Shown here: one piece after another, positions 8,465 through 17,005 of the stretch
How the letters are laid out: every line of letters starts with the position of its first letter
Position numbering within the stretch: the stretch's first letter is position 1
From: Pontibacter litorisediminis
GTDB taxonomy: Bacteria; Bacteroidota; Bacteroidia; Cytophagales; Hymenobacteraceae
NCBI RefSeq assembly: GCF_029360645.1
Contig: NZ_JARDUA010000002.1
Location: 434,001-498,000, forward strand
Length of the DNA: 64,000 nucleotides
Reading direction: 5' to 3'
Program-made: the position numbers and the translations under genes
Notes under the pieces: generated by a model
Databases searched by the model: none
Told to the model about the DNA's origin: nothing
What the model saw: only the letters and a program-made list of their open reading frames with translations

Positions 8465-9712
8465 ATGCCGTATCCTATAAGTATAAAAGCCACTTCCCGC
8501 CGCCGCCATATGCTGTCGGTAAGCCGGAAGTGGCTTTTTACTGTAGCTGCTGCCGCTTTGGTAGTGCTAGCCGGGCTTAGCCTGGCGCGCGTGCTGCACT
8601 TCTCGCCCAGGGCTGCAACGGCTAACTACAGCGGCCCGCTTATCATTACCAAGGGCGGCACCTACAGTGGCAACTGGGAGTCCAGGGACTCTGAGGTACC
8701 GGCCGTGGAAGTGCGCACGAAGGAGCCAGTCATTATCGAGAACTCTAAAATCAGGGGGGCCGGCTTCCTGATCCACAGCCAAGGGCATGGCGCGGACATT
8801 ACCGTACGCAACACCGAAGGCTATGGGCTACCCCCCACCCCCTACAGCGGCTACGCCAAGCCGCGCCGCTTTCTGGCAGTGGATGTTTTCCGGAACGTGG
8901 TGGTGGAACACTGCTACATGGAGCAGACAGGAGGCATCTACCTTGGTGTAGAATACACGGGCGACAGCAGTCAGGAGCAAAGTATAAAGATCCGCTACAA
9001 CAAGGCCCGTAACATTACCGGCGAAGTATACGATGGCCTGAAGGCTGTACAGTTCGTGCAGTTTAACTACCGTGGCGAGGTACCTCATGCCGAGATTGCC
9101 TGGAACGAAGTGATAAACGAGCCGGGAGCCTCCGCCGTGGAGGACAACATCAACATCTACAACTCCAGGGGTACGGCTCATTCCCCTATCCTGATTCACA
9201 ACAATTACATACAAGGTGCTTTCCCCTACCCCCTGCACCTACCTGAGTATTCCGGCGGCGGCATCATCACCGACTCCCCGGGCACCGACTCCCTGGAGGC
9301 CACCGCTTATGTGAAGGTGTACGAAAACCAACTGGTGGGCCTCGGCAACTACTGCCTGGGCATCGCCGGGGGCAACCACATCGAGATGCACCATAACCGT
9401 GCTGTAGTGGCGGCAGAATTTCCGGACGGCAAGCCCTACCACTTCTGGACCAGCGGTATCTGGGCCAAAGACTACTATAAGATGGGCAACACCTTTAACA
9501 ACAGCATGCACCACAACAGCCTGGCCGTTTTGGGCAAGAACAGGAGCTGGCGCAACGAAGTGTTCGACAGTACCTTTGCAGCCGCCCGGGAATACGCCAA
9601 TCACATTCTCCCGGACAGTGTCACCAAAGCCCTGGAGACTCAGGAATACACACTTTGGCAAAGAAAGCTCCGCCAGCACAACATAAAACTAGGGCCGCAG
9701 CCTCGTCTATAA
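8465..9712 (+). CDS. Membrane-anchored right-handed beta-helix protein
   Basis: A 415-residue protein with a single hydrophobic signal/anchor (about residues 22-43) and then a beta-helix-type region rich in short N/G/I ladders (for example NNYIQG, GIAGGNHIEMHHN). It is a paralogue of the next gene from YSGPLIITKGGTYSGNWES onward; about half the residues match by eye. It ends at KLGPQPRL, exactly where the paralogue continues into Ig, PA14 and sorting domains, so it has no T9SS tail. ATG 8465 directly follows the upstream TAG; an internal ATG at 8510 also precedes the signal segment. Beta-helix proteins in such loci are often polysaccharide lyases, epimerases or binding proteins, but no catalytic residues could be assigned. 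Confidence 0.85.
   Translation: MPYPISIKATSRRRHMLSVSRKWLFTVAAAALVVLAGLSLARVLHFSPRAATANYSGPLIITKGGTYSGNWESRDSEVPAVEVRTKEPVIIENSKIRGAGFLIHSQGHGADITVRNTEGYGLPPTPYSGYAKPRRFLAVDVFRNVVVEHCYMEQTGGIYLGVEYTGDSSQEQSIKIRYNKARNITGEVYDGLKAVQFVQFNYRGEVPHAEIAWNEVINEPGASAVEDNINIYNSRGTAHSPILIHNNYIQGAFPYPLHLPEYSGGGIITDSPGTDSLEATAYVKVYENQLVGLGNYCLGIAGGNHIEMHHNRAVVAAEFPDGKPYHFWTSGIWAKDYYKMGNTFNNSMHHNSLAVLGKNRSWRNEVFDSTFAAAREYANHILPDSVTKALETQEYTLWQRKLRQHNIKLGPQPRL
8485..8539 (+). terminator. Terminator-like hairpin at the start of the beta-helix gene
   Basis: A perfect 13-bp inverted repeat (AAAAGCCACTTCC at 8485-8497 with GGAAGTGGCTTTT at 8526-8538), a 28-nt loop and an uninterrupted T run. It sits over codons 7-25 of the beta-helix gene and includes the alternative ATG at 8510. 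By form it is a rho-independent terminator or attenuator for the glycosyltransferase operon. Its position inside a coding region is odd. Confidence 0.55.
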
Positions 9713-9794
9713 CACAGGCTAAATCCACAAACTGTGGAATTGCTATACGCCTATATTAGCTTAAATCGCACTTTTAATATTGCCCAACCTGAAA

Positions 9795-9813
9795 GTGTGG
9801 AATTATTCCACAC
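9795..9813. promoter_or_regulatory. Perfect dyad, possible operator
   Basis: GTGTGGAA, three bases, then TTCCACAC: a perfect 8-bp inverted repeat. A related half-site (TGTGGAATT) lies about 65 bp upstream near 9732. This looks more like a regulator-binding site than a terminator because no T run follows. The binding protein is unknown. Confidence 0.4.
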
Positions 9814-10023
9814 CAGAAAAGTACAATACATGCAACTTTGTATCACCATAATATATAAATATATCTTACAATAAATATTTATATCACTTTCCCCATATCT
9901 CCATCCTCTGTCTTACAGGTGATACTGCTGTCATAAACATTAAATACTGCCTATATAACAGGATTATACCTGCAAAAACCCATATAAACATTTAAAGATA
10001 TTTGCGAAATGCGTAACCTTATC

Positions 10024-10057
10024 AAAACCCTTCTAAAATAAAGGAATAAAGGGTTTT
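10024..10057 (+). terminator. Weak terminator-like inverted repeat
   Basis: AAAACCCTT pairs with AAGGGTTTT across a 16-base loop, followed by a T-rich tract. It could end transcription from the upstream beta-helix gene about 300 bp after its stop codon. Confidence 0.3.
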
Positions 10058-10157
10058 ATAATTTTACAGCCATTTATATCATATAACTATTCTTATAAGT
10101 GTATAAATTTTTACAATTTTAAAAATACAACTGTGGGATTTATCAAACTTTCCACTT

Positions 10158-10165
10158 TATATTTG
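10158..10165 (+). promoter_or_regulatory. Candidate Bacteroidota -7 promoter element
   Basis: TATATTTG matches the known TAnnTTTG element of Bacteroidota primary sigma promoters. No clear TTTG is found at the expected -33 distance. A start about 7 bp downstream would give a roughly 155-nt leader for the PA14/beta-helix gene, containing the hairpin at 10228-10277. Confidence 0.35.
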
Positions 10166-10227
10166 CAACAGTTTATATTTTAAAACTTTAGCCACTTACA
10201 ACAACGCGGAGCTATCGCTCCAATACA

Positions 10228-10277
10228 GAAAAAATCTTATCAACAGTGCATTAGCCAAGGGACACTGTAAGATTTTT
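10228..10277 (+). promoter_or_regulatory. Hairpin in the probable 5' leader
   Basis: An imperfect inverted repeat: AAAAATCTTA and CAGTG (with four extra bases between) pair with CACTGTAAGATTTTT. It lies about 50 bp upstream of the ATG at 10329. It may be a leader structure affecting stability or translation; the function is unknown. Confidence 0.35.
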
Positions 10278-10328
10278 AAAGAGAACAAAACATTAAAAAA
10301 TCTTATTTTCAACTTTTAGCCAAAGGAA

Positions 10329-13166
10329 ATGAACACAAAAACCTCTAACCTGAGCAAGAGGGCAAGCAGAGCACTTATGGCTCAGCTTTTCGCCTACATC
10401 CTGTTCGTGCTTCTTCCTTCTACAGTAACCGCACAAACTTACAGTGGCCCACTGGTGATCACCAAGGGCGGAACCTACAAAGGAAACTGGGAGTCCAGAA
10501 ACTCTGATGTCGCTGCCATAGAGATTAAAACAAGCGAGCCAGTGATCATCGAGCATTCCAACATCCGCGGGGCCGGTCCGCTTATCAGAAGCTTGGGCAA
10601 CAGCATAAACCTGACGATCCGCCACACGAATGGGTATGGACTTGCGCCAACACCTTACAGTGGCTCCAAAAAAGCGCGTCGCTTCTTAGGCATAGATGTT
10701 TTCAAGAGTGTGGTGGTAGAAAACTGCTACATGGAGAACACAGCCGGCATCTACATCGGCCAAAGCTACGAGGGTAACGGAACCTCTTCAGAAACAATCA
10801 AAATTCGCTACAACGTAGCTAAGAATATTGATGGCCGTGTATATGGGGGAACTACTTTCGCGCAGTTTGTCCAGTTTAACTTTAAAAAGCCAATTAGCCA
10901 CGCAGAGGTTGCCTGGAACCAGGTGATAAACACGCCTAACAACTCTGCCGTGGAAGACAACATCAACATTCACAACTCCAGGGGAACACAGTCTTCTCCC
11001 ATCAAGATACACAACAACTACATTGAAGGTGCTTACCCTGTACAGGCAGAAAGTAAGTCCTACTCCGGTGGTGGTATCATTACGGACGGTGATGGCGACA
11101 TCAACACTTGCCCTGCTTACATCGAGGCACACGACAACCAACTGATAGGCCTTGGCAACTACTCTATGGGTATAGCCGGTGGCAACAATATCCGCTACCA
11201 CCACAACAGAGCCGTAAACGCAGCCACCTTCGACAACGGCACAAAGTATAACATGTATACTTCCGGCCTGTGGAGCAAAGATTACTACAGAAACAATACA
11301 ACCTTCTCTAACTCGGTAGACAACAACGTGGTAGGCATCACCGCGTGGGGTTACACCAATAACCGCAACGACGTCTCTGTAGCTGAGAACGCCAGTTTTA
11401 CGAACAACACGTTCTTGCCACTTACTGCGGCCATAACTAAGCAAATGGAGAAAGATGAGTACAGCATGTGGCAGAGCAAGTTAGCGAAGAACGGTATTGT
11501 ACTGGGCCCTAACGGATCGGCCAGTGCTGCTCCAGCCAACCAGGCGCCAACAGTAGCGATCACCTCCCCAACTGTTAATGCTTCGCTTTCGACAGGATCT
11601 CCTATCGTGATAAATGCTAACGCGACAGACGCTGACGGCTCGGTTACAAAGGTTGAGTTTTACCAAGGTTCCGTGAAGCTCGGTGAGGACACCAGCGCCC
11701 CCTTCAGCTACACCTGGACTAACGCCGCTACTGGCACATACTCGCTAACTGCCAAGGCTTATGACAATGCAGGTGCTTCAAAGACATCTGCCGCAGTAGG
11801 TATCGTGGTTGTAAACGTATCGGAGCCGGTTGAGACCCCTCTTACACAGACACCGTCAACTTCTACAGGGTCCGGCACTGGCAAGATCGTGCTGGAGCAC
11901 TGGAAGGGCGTCTACAGCGAGAACGTGAACGACGTTCCGGTGAACACCACGCCGAGCAGCACCAAGGAGCTGACCCTGTTCGAGGCTCCGTCTAACGTGG
12001 GCGACAACTACGCCCAGCGCATCCGCGGCTACGTGACGGCGCCCGAGAGCGGCCAGTACACCTTCTGGATCGCAGGCGACAACCATGCGGCCCTCTACCT
12101 GAGCACCTCGGAGGACCCGGCGGCCAAGAAGCAGCTGGCCTACGTGAACGGCTGGACCAACCCGCGCGAGTGGACCAAGTACTCCTCGCAGCAGTCGGTG
12201 AAGGTGACCCTGGAGGCCGGCAAGCGCTACTACATCGAGGCCCTGCACCTGGAGGGAGCCGGCGGCGACAACCTGGCTGTGGCCTGGCAGCTGCCAAGCG
12301 GCGCCAAGGAAGCTCCGATCGCGGGAGCCAGACTCTCAACTTTTGGCAGCAAAGCTCCTGAGACTGTAGCCATCGTACCTGCGGCCGGCAAGATCGTGCT
12401 GGAGCATTGGAAGGGCGTCTACAGCGAGAACGTGAACGACGTTCCGGTGAACACCACGCCGAGCAGCACCAAGGAGCTGACCCTGTTCGAGGCTCCGTCT
12501 AACGTGGGCGACAACTACGCCCAGCGCATCCGCGGCTACGTGACGGCGCCCGAGAGCGGCCAGTACACCTTCTGGATCGCAGGCGACAACCATGCGGCCC
12601 TCTACCTGAGCACCTCGGAGGACCCGGCGGCCAAGAAGCAGCTGGCCTACGTGAACGGCTGGACCAACCCGCGCGAGTGGACCAAGTACTCCTCGCAGCA
12701 GTCGGTGAAGGTGACCCTGGAGGCCGGCAAGCGCTACTACATCGAGGCCCTGCACCTGGAGGGAGCCGGCGGCGACAACCTGGCTGTGGCCTGGCAGCTG
12801 CCAAGCGGCGCCAAGGAAGCTCCGATCGCAGGAAAGCACCTGTCTCCGTTCGGGGATTCTTTCCAGAACATCTCTGCCATGCAGGTTTCTGAAGTAGCAG
12901 ACTCAGATCCATTCTTCGCCCAAACCACGGCTTACCCTAACCCATTCCGTGATGTGGTAACGCTGGACTTCGGAGACAAGCAGGTAGAGCTGGCAGAAGT
13001 GAACGTACTGGACCAGACTGGCCGCGTTGTTTACAAAGAGTCTAAGCTGGAGCTGGTAAACAATAAGCTTTCGATTGACTTGGCTCAGCTGAAAACAGGT
13101 CTGTATATTCTGAAGTACACAGACAAAGCCGGCAAGTCCGACAGCATCAAAATCGTGAAAGAATAA
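10329..13166 (+). CDS. T9SS-exported beta-helix protein with Ig and two PA14 domains
   Basis: A 945-residue secreted protein. Order: signal peptide (about 1-36, ending TVTAQ), right-handed beta-helix region (about 37-395, paralogous to the upstream gene), bacterial Ig domain (about 400-490), PA14 domain A (about 518-666), PA14 domain B (about 687-835, essentially identical), and a T9SS type A sorting tail (about 870-945: AYPNPF, then GLYILKY and a basic end). PA14 domains commonly bind carbohydrate, and beta-helices often cleave or bind polysaccharide. Its position beside the exopolysaccharide genes suggests a surface protein acting on the polymer; this is inference. The two PA14-coding segments use almost only G/C-ending codons, unlike the flanking sequence. 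Confidence 0.93.
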   Translation: MNTKTSNLSKRASRALMAQLFAYILFVLLPSTVTAQTYSGPLVITKGGTYKGNWESRNSDVAAIEIKTSEPVIIEHSNIRGAGPLIRSLGNSINLTIRHTNGYGLAPTPYSGSKKARRFLGIDVFKSVVVENCYMENTAGIYIGQSYEGNGTSSETIKIRYNVAKNIDGRVYGGTTFAQFVQFNFKKPISHAEVAWNQVINTPNNSAVEDNINIHNSRGTQSSPIKIHNNYIEGAYPVQAESKSYSGGGIITDGDGDINTCPAYIEAHDNQLIGLGNYSMGIAGGNNIRYHHNRAVNAATFDNGTKYNMYTSGLWSKDYYRNNTTFSNSVDNNVVGITAWGYTNNRNDVSVAENASFTNNTFLPLTAAITKQMEKDEYSMWQSKLAKNGIVLGPNGSASAAPANQAPTVAITSPTVNASLSTGSPIVINANATDADGSVTKVEFYQGSVKLGEDTSAPFSYTWTNAATGTYSLTAKAYDNAGASKTSAAVGIVVVNVSEPVETPLTQTPSTSTGSGTGKIVLEHWKGVYSENVNDVPVNTTPSSTKELTLFEAPSNVGDNYAQRIRGYVTAPESGQYTFWIAGDNHAALYLSTSEDPAAKKQLAYVNGWTNPREWTKYSSQQSVKVTLEAGKRYYIEALHLEGAGGDNLAVAWQLPSGAKEAPIAGARLSTFGSKAPETVAIVPAAGKIVLEHWKGVYSENVNDVPVNTTPSSTKELTLFEAPSNVGDNYAQRIRGYVTAPESGQYTFWIAGDNHAALYLSTSEDPAAKKQLAYVNGWTNPREWTKYSSQQSVKVTLEAGKRYYIEALHLEGAGGDNLAVAWQLPSGAKEAPIAGKHLSPFGDSFQNISAMQVSEVADSDPFFAQTTAYPNPFRDVVTLDFGDKQVELAEVNVLDQTGRVVYKESKLELVNNKLSIDLAQLKTGLYILKYTDKAGKSDSIKIVKE
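11880..12326 (+). repeat. 447-bp direct repeat, copy A (PA14 domain)
   Basis: Nearly identical to 12387-12833 with a 507-bp period. By eye I found two base differences, both synonymous (CAC/CAT early, GCG/GCA at the end). It begins at the GGCAAGATCGTG codons and ends in GAAGCTCCGATCGC. Confidence 0.95.
12387..12833 (+). repeat. 447-bp direct repeat, copy B (PA14 domain)
   Basis: Second copy of the PA14-coding repeat, separated from copy A by 60 bp of unrelated linker. Identity over about 445 of 447 bases points to very recent duplication or ongoing gene conversion; third codon positions would otherwise have drifted. Confidence 0.95.
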
Positions 13167-13194
13167 CAAGTCCACAACTTTTAGCCTATACAGA

Positions 13195-13225
13195 AAAGGG
13201 CCTGCAAATTTGCAGGCCCTTTTTT
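13195..13225 (+). terminator. Rho-independent terminator
   Basis: A 22-bp perfect palindrome (GGGCCTGCAAA and its complement, 13198-13219) followed by six Ts, 30 bp after the stop of the PA14/beta-helix gene. It lies between convergent genes and A residues flank its left side, so it may work in both directions. Confidence 0.9.
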
Positions 13226-13248
13226 ATGAAGCACAAGGTAGCAATAAG

Positions 13249-16200
13249 TTACCTTGACAAAACCACTTTCCTACTTAGCTTCCTTTCCTCGGAAAGCAGC
13301 AGCAGGTTGTATAACCCATTCGACAGCCTTGCGTCTGCGGAGATCGTAGTCCTGAAAGTTCCGTCTGTCCCTGCGGTTACGGTCTGGCTCAGCACGGTCT
13401 TTCCGGTAATGTCTACCAGCGATAACTTAGTCACCTCCCCTGGCTTTAATCCAGAAACCGCAACATTGATCAGCTGCTGCACAGCTGGGTTAGGGAATAC
13501 ATCGAAGGTGCCCGCAAAGGTTTTATTATCCGTTAGCCCTAATGGCGACTGCCCGCACAAAGTGCCGCTGCCCCCGTTGTATGCTTCCTGAATTTCCTCT
13601 ACTGTCAGCGCCCTGTTGTATACCTTGAGTTCATCAAGGTCTCCGAGGTAACTAAAATAGGGAGAACGATTCATGTACCCTATGTTGATCGGGGCGTTGT
13701 CTTCAAAGTCATTGCTGTATTGCTCCTGCTCCTCCCGGATCAGCGCGCCATCCACGTATAACCTGTTCATGTTGCTGCTGCCGTCACGAACAGCCGTCAC
13801 GTAATGCCAGTTTCCATCATTCAGGGAAGGTCCGCTATCGAATAACTCTGCGCCGGCGTGTGCGGCATCTTTAAGAGAGAACATGGCTTGGCCGCTGTTA
13901 TTCAGGCCTACCCACCAGTGCACTCCAGCATCGGTAGCGGCGGCATCACGTCCCACGATCACCATGTTACCTGCGTCAGTTGCGCTTGTCTTTAACCAGA
14001 AGCCAATACTAAAGTTATCCGTTGCTGCCCAGTTGAAGTTCTCTACATCTGCAAAGTCTACGCGCGTGCTCGTGCCGTTAAAGCGTAAGGCTTCTCCAAA
14101 AAGTCCTTCTTCCACCGTTTCAGGGCAGGTTTGACAAGCTGCAGAACGTGCGGTAGCCGCATCTGTTAAGCTGCCTTCCTCTGCTGCGTCGAAACTGAAG
14201 TAGTGCACCAGCCCCGGCAAACAGTCGGATAGGTCAACGGTTGGCTCGCCACCGGTTCCCCCATCGCCGATCACCACAGTGATAGCTTCGGATTCTGCTG
14301 AATGCCCCTCACTGTCTGTAGCCTTGGCTTTTATACTATAGGTACCTGCCGCAGCACCTTCCCAAGTGTAGTTAAAAGGGCTGGTGCTTACAGTTGCAAT
14401 CATGTTGGTGCCGCTGTAATACTCTACGGATGCCCACCCACGGGTTTCGTCTGTGAAGTCAACAGCCAGCTCAACAGGCACCCCTTCCTCGAACGTAGCG
14501 TTGTTTGCAGGCGAGGCCATAGATACAGCCCTTACAACACCGCCGCTGCAGTCCGGGTAAACATCGACATAGTCCGTAGCAGAAAGTCCGCCGGAGTCTG
14601 TTACTTTCAGGGAGAACCTGTAAAAGTAGCTATCCCCGTCGCAGCCTACCGCAGCAATGGTGGCTGTGGTTTCATGCTTGCTGTCGGTTGGTTCAGGATG
14701 CGAGTGCGTGTTATGGTGCAGCGCCACCATCCATTCGTATGTCAGCTGCTCATCCGTGTCCTCGCTATCCGTCACTTCGGCACGGAGGTCATAGGTAGTC
14801 TGCTGGTTCATGGGATACTGCTGCCCTTCTGCCGGGCTCACAATATTCACCACGGGAGGTGTGTTGTTTAGGGTGATATCGACACTTGCCGTCGATGTCA
14901 AGCCTTCAGGGTCCGTTACCGTAAGCGTAACCTCATAGGTCTTCACGCCTTCAACTGTAAAGGTATGGCTTGGGTTTGCCTCCGTCACTTTAGCAGAGCC
15001 ATCGCCAAAATCCCAGGAGTAGCTCAGCTCCTGGCCTTCCGGGTCCGTTGAGTTGCTGCCTGTAAACTTAACCGTAAGCGGACTTGGGCCATACTGTTTA
15101 TCAGCCTCGGCGACTGCCTGCGGCGGCCTGTTCCCATCGTAGTAGGTCAGCTTCTTGATCTGCGCGCCATAGTTAATGTAGTATAGTTCCCCTGTAGTAG
15201 GGTGCTGGGCAAACGCTGTTACGGTAGCGCCCTCATCGATAAAGCTTCTTATTGCGGTAGGCTTGTTGTTGCTGTCAAACTCCAGCACCTTTATCCAGCC
15301 GGCGCCATAATCGCCAAAGAAATAGACGTTCTGATATTCGGCAGGCATGTTGTCACCTGTGTACCAGATGCCCCCTGTGGAAGAGCTGCCATAAAACGGC
15401 TCCCCTGATACCGGTGAACCGGCCTCCCCCACGCTCACAACAGCTGCTTCCTCTCCGTCGAAGGTGCCGGTGCGGGTGGCTGCCACCGGAGGCGTGTCGT
15501 CTGTAACGGCTGCGTTAGCCCAGTCAATGGCTGGTCTTGTGTGCACAAAGGTGAGCACATCATCCGGAATTGGGGTATTCCATTCACAGAAGTTGCCGAA
15601 GTATGGCTCTCCCGTTGCCGTGGGTTGATAGATCAGCTCATTGAAAAAGAAAGTTTCTCTAGGACAGGAGCCCTCTTTCCCGTTGTACAACGGATTAGGA
15701 ATGTCTGGTGTTGGCCACCCGGTGTTCCCATAGTAGCGCTGCTTTTCGAGCCCTTCGAACAGTGGCCAGCCAAAGTTCAAGCCTGGCTCTGTCGCTACGT
15801 TAATCTCTTCCCAGTCCTGCCAGCCTACATCTCCGATATATAAATGGCCTGGATTAGTGGCACTGCCTGTGCCCGGGCGTATGGTAAAGCGAAAAGGGTT
15901 ACGCAAGCCAAGAGCCCAAACCCTTGACTCGGCCGCCCGGGGGTTAGAGGAATTGAAGAAGGGATTAGAAGGGAGTCCATCTCCAGTAGCAGGGTCCAGG
16001 CGCAGGATCTTACCGTTCAGGGAGTGCACCTGCTGCGCACGTAAGGCTCCTACGTTGTTTACCTCCGTTAAAATGCCATCCTGCAGCCCTTGCTCCACAA
16101 AGTTATCTGTTTCTTGCCCATGCCAACCAGTATCTGTGCCATTGGCAGTGGCGCCATCTCCCACCGATACCAACAAAGAGCCGTCTTCGCCGAACATGAG

Positions 16201-16803
16201 CGTGCCCACCCCGTGCGAAACGTACAGGATCGGTATGCCCGTAGACACACTTTCACCCAACAGCACCTTTCTGCTAGACATGTCTGTGGTTAAACCATCG
16301 CTGCGTACTTTATAGCGGGTTACACGGCCAATTGTAGCATCGTTGTACTCGTCAGTGGATGGACTATAACTGCCTTTGCCGTAGTTCATCAGGTGGTGCC
16401 GGTCTACCACGTAAAGCAGGTATATGTACCGGTTGTTCTCAAAATCAGGGTCAAGGGCAAAACCCAGCAGGCCATGGTCACCCCAATTGCCTACCTCTTC
16501 GCTAATGTCCAGGAGTGGCTCTGGCTTTTTTTCCCCGTCCTCCACGATCCATACTTTGCCCGCTTTCTCCCACACGTACATGCGCTTGCCGTCCGGTGAA
16601 AACTCGAGCCCCACGGCTGCGTCCCAGTCTCCGCCCACCTGCTCTTCGACAAAGCCAGTTGGTTGGGCCCATGCTTGCTGCGGGCTTGCAAGAAGAATCG
16701 ACAGGAAAAATAGAATAAGGGCATGGCTGCATAGTGCACTACACGCATGCCGATACCTTGAAAGCGAAGGGTTGCATCTCCACGCTTCGTAAAGTTCTCT
16801 CAT
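13249..16803 (-). CDS. T9SS-exported sugar dehydrogenase-like protein with PKD, Ig and LamG domains
   Basis: 1184 residues from the ATG at 16803; an in-frame GTG lies three codons upstream. Order: signal peptide (ends about 46, QQAWAQ), a glucose/sorbosone dehydrogenase-type beta-propeller (about 50-540, with GLEFSPDGKRMYVWEKAG, HGLLGFALDPDF and WALGLRNPFRF), a PKD domain (about 565-645), an Ig/PKD-like domain, a bacterial Ig domain, a LamG/concanavalin-like domain (about 860-1090) and a T9SS type A tail (VFPNP to the end). Family members oxidise sugars with PQQ or are non-catalytic secreted propellers. It is the last gene of the 26.1-13.2 kb minus-strand run, about 200 bp after the LamG gene. 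Confidence 0.92.
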   Translation of the reverse strand: MRELYEAWRCNPSLSRYRHACSALCSHALILFFLSILLASPQQAWAQPTGFVEEQVGGDWDAAVGLEFSPDGKRMYVWEKAGKVWIVEDGEKKPEPLLDISEEVGNWGDHGLLGFALDPDFENNRYIYLLYVVDRHHLMNYGKGSYSPSTDEYNDATIGRVTRYKVRSDGLTTDMSSRKVLLGESVSTGIPILYVSHGVGTLMFGEDGSLLVSVGDGATANGTDTGWHGQETDNFVEQGLQDGILTEVNNVGALRAQQVHSLNGKILRLDPATGDGLPSNPFFNSSNPRAAESRVWALGLRNPFRFTIRPGTGSATNPGHLYIGDVGWQDWEEINVATEPGLNFGWPLFEGLEKQRYYGNTGWPTPDIPNPLYNGKEGSCPRETFFFNELIYQPTATGEPYFGNFCEWNTPIPDDVLTFVHTRPAIDWANAAVTDDTPPVAATRTGTFDGEEAAVVSVGEAGSPVSGEPFYGSSSTGGIWYTGDNMPAEYQNVYFFGDYGAGWIKVLEFDSNNKPTAIRSFIDEGATVTAFAQHPTTGELYYINYGAQIKKLTYYDGNRPPQAVAEADKQYGPSPLTVKFTGSNSTDPEGQELSYSWDFGDGSAKVTEANPSHTFTVEGVKTYEVTLTVTDPEGLTSTASVDITLNNTPPVVNIVSPAEGQQYPMNQQTTYDLRAEVTDSEDTDEQLTYEWMVALHHNTHSHPEPTDSKHETTATIAAVGCDGDSYFYRFSLKVTDSGGLSATDYVDVYPDCSGGVVRAVSMASPANNATFEEGVPVELAVDFTDETRGWASVEYYSGTNMIATVSTSPFNYTWEGAAAGTYSIKAKATDSEGHSAESEAITVVIGDGGTGGEPTVDLSDCLPGLVHYFSFDAAEEGSLTDAATARSAACQTCPETVEEGLFGEALRFNGTSTRVDFADVENFNWAATDNFSIGFWLKTSATDAGNMVIVGRDAAATDAGVHWWVGLNNSGQAMFSLKDAAHAGAELFDSGPSLNDGNWHYVTAVRDGSSNMNRLYVDGALIREEQEQYSNDFEDNAPINIGYMNRSPYFSYLGDLDELKVYNRALTVEEIQEAYNGGSGTLCGQSPLGLTDNKTFAGTFDVFPNPAVQQLINVAVSGLKPGEVTKLSLVDITGKTVLSQTVTAGTDGTFRTTISADARLSNGLYNLLLLSEERKLSRKVVLSR

Positions 16804-17005
16804 AAGTAACACAATTTTTAAACATGGTTTGACAGATAGAAAGAGCGCCTCAGGAGAGCCACCCTAACGATCCAAAAGGAATATTTTGGCCGCGCTGGTT
16901 GAGGGCAGCCATGTCAGTTTGTAATGGTACGTTTCTATAGTGCTATAGTTCTATATTTTGCACTAAAATTGAGCACAATCGGCTAGCGCAAAGAAGCGCC
17001 GACTC

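Larger units (their letters stand above)
9713..10328. other. AT-rich 616-bp intergenic region with inverted repeats
   Basis: No credible ORF. It contains a 19-bp inverted repeat at 9795-9813, a 9-bp-stem inverted repeat at 10024-10057 followed by a T-rich stretch, a TATATTTG promoter-like element at 10158-10165, and an imperfect hairpin at 10228-10277. The DNA is much richer in A+T than its neighbours. It probably separates the beta-helix gene from an independently regulated paralogue. Confidence 0.7.

Noticed and set aside
11880..12833. CRISPR or transposon explanation for the direct repeats
   Set aside because: Only two long in-frame copies encoding PA14 domains; no short spacers, terminal repeats or transposase.
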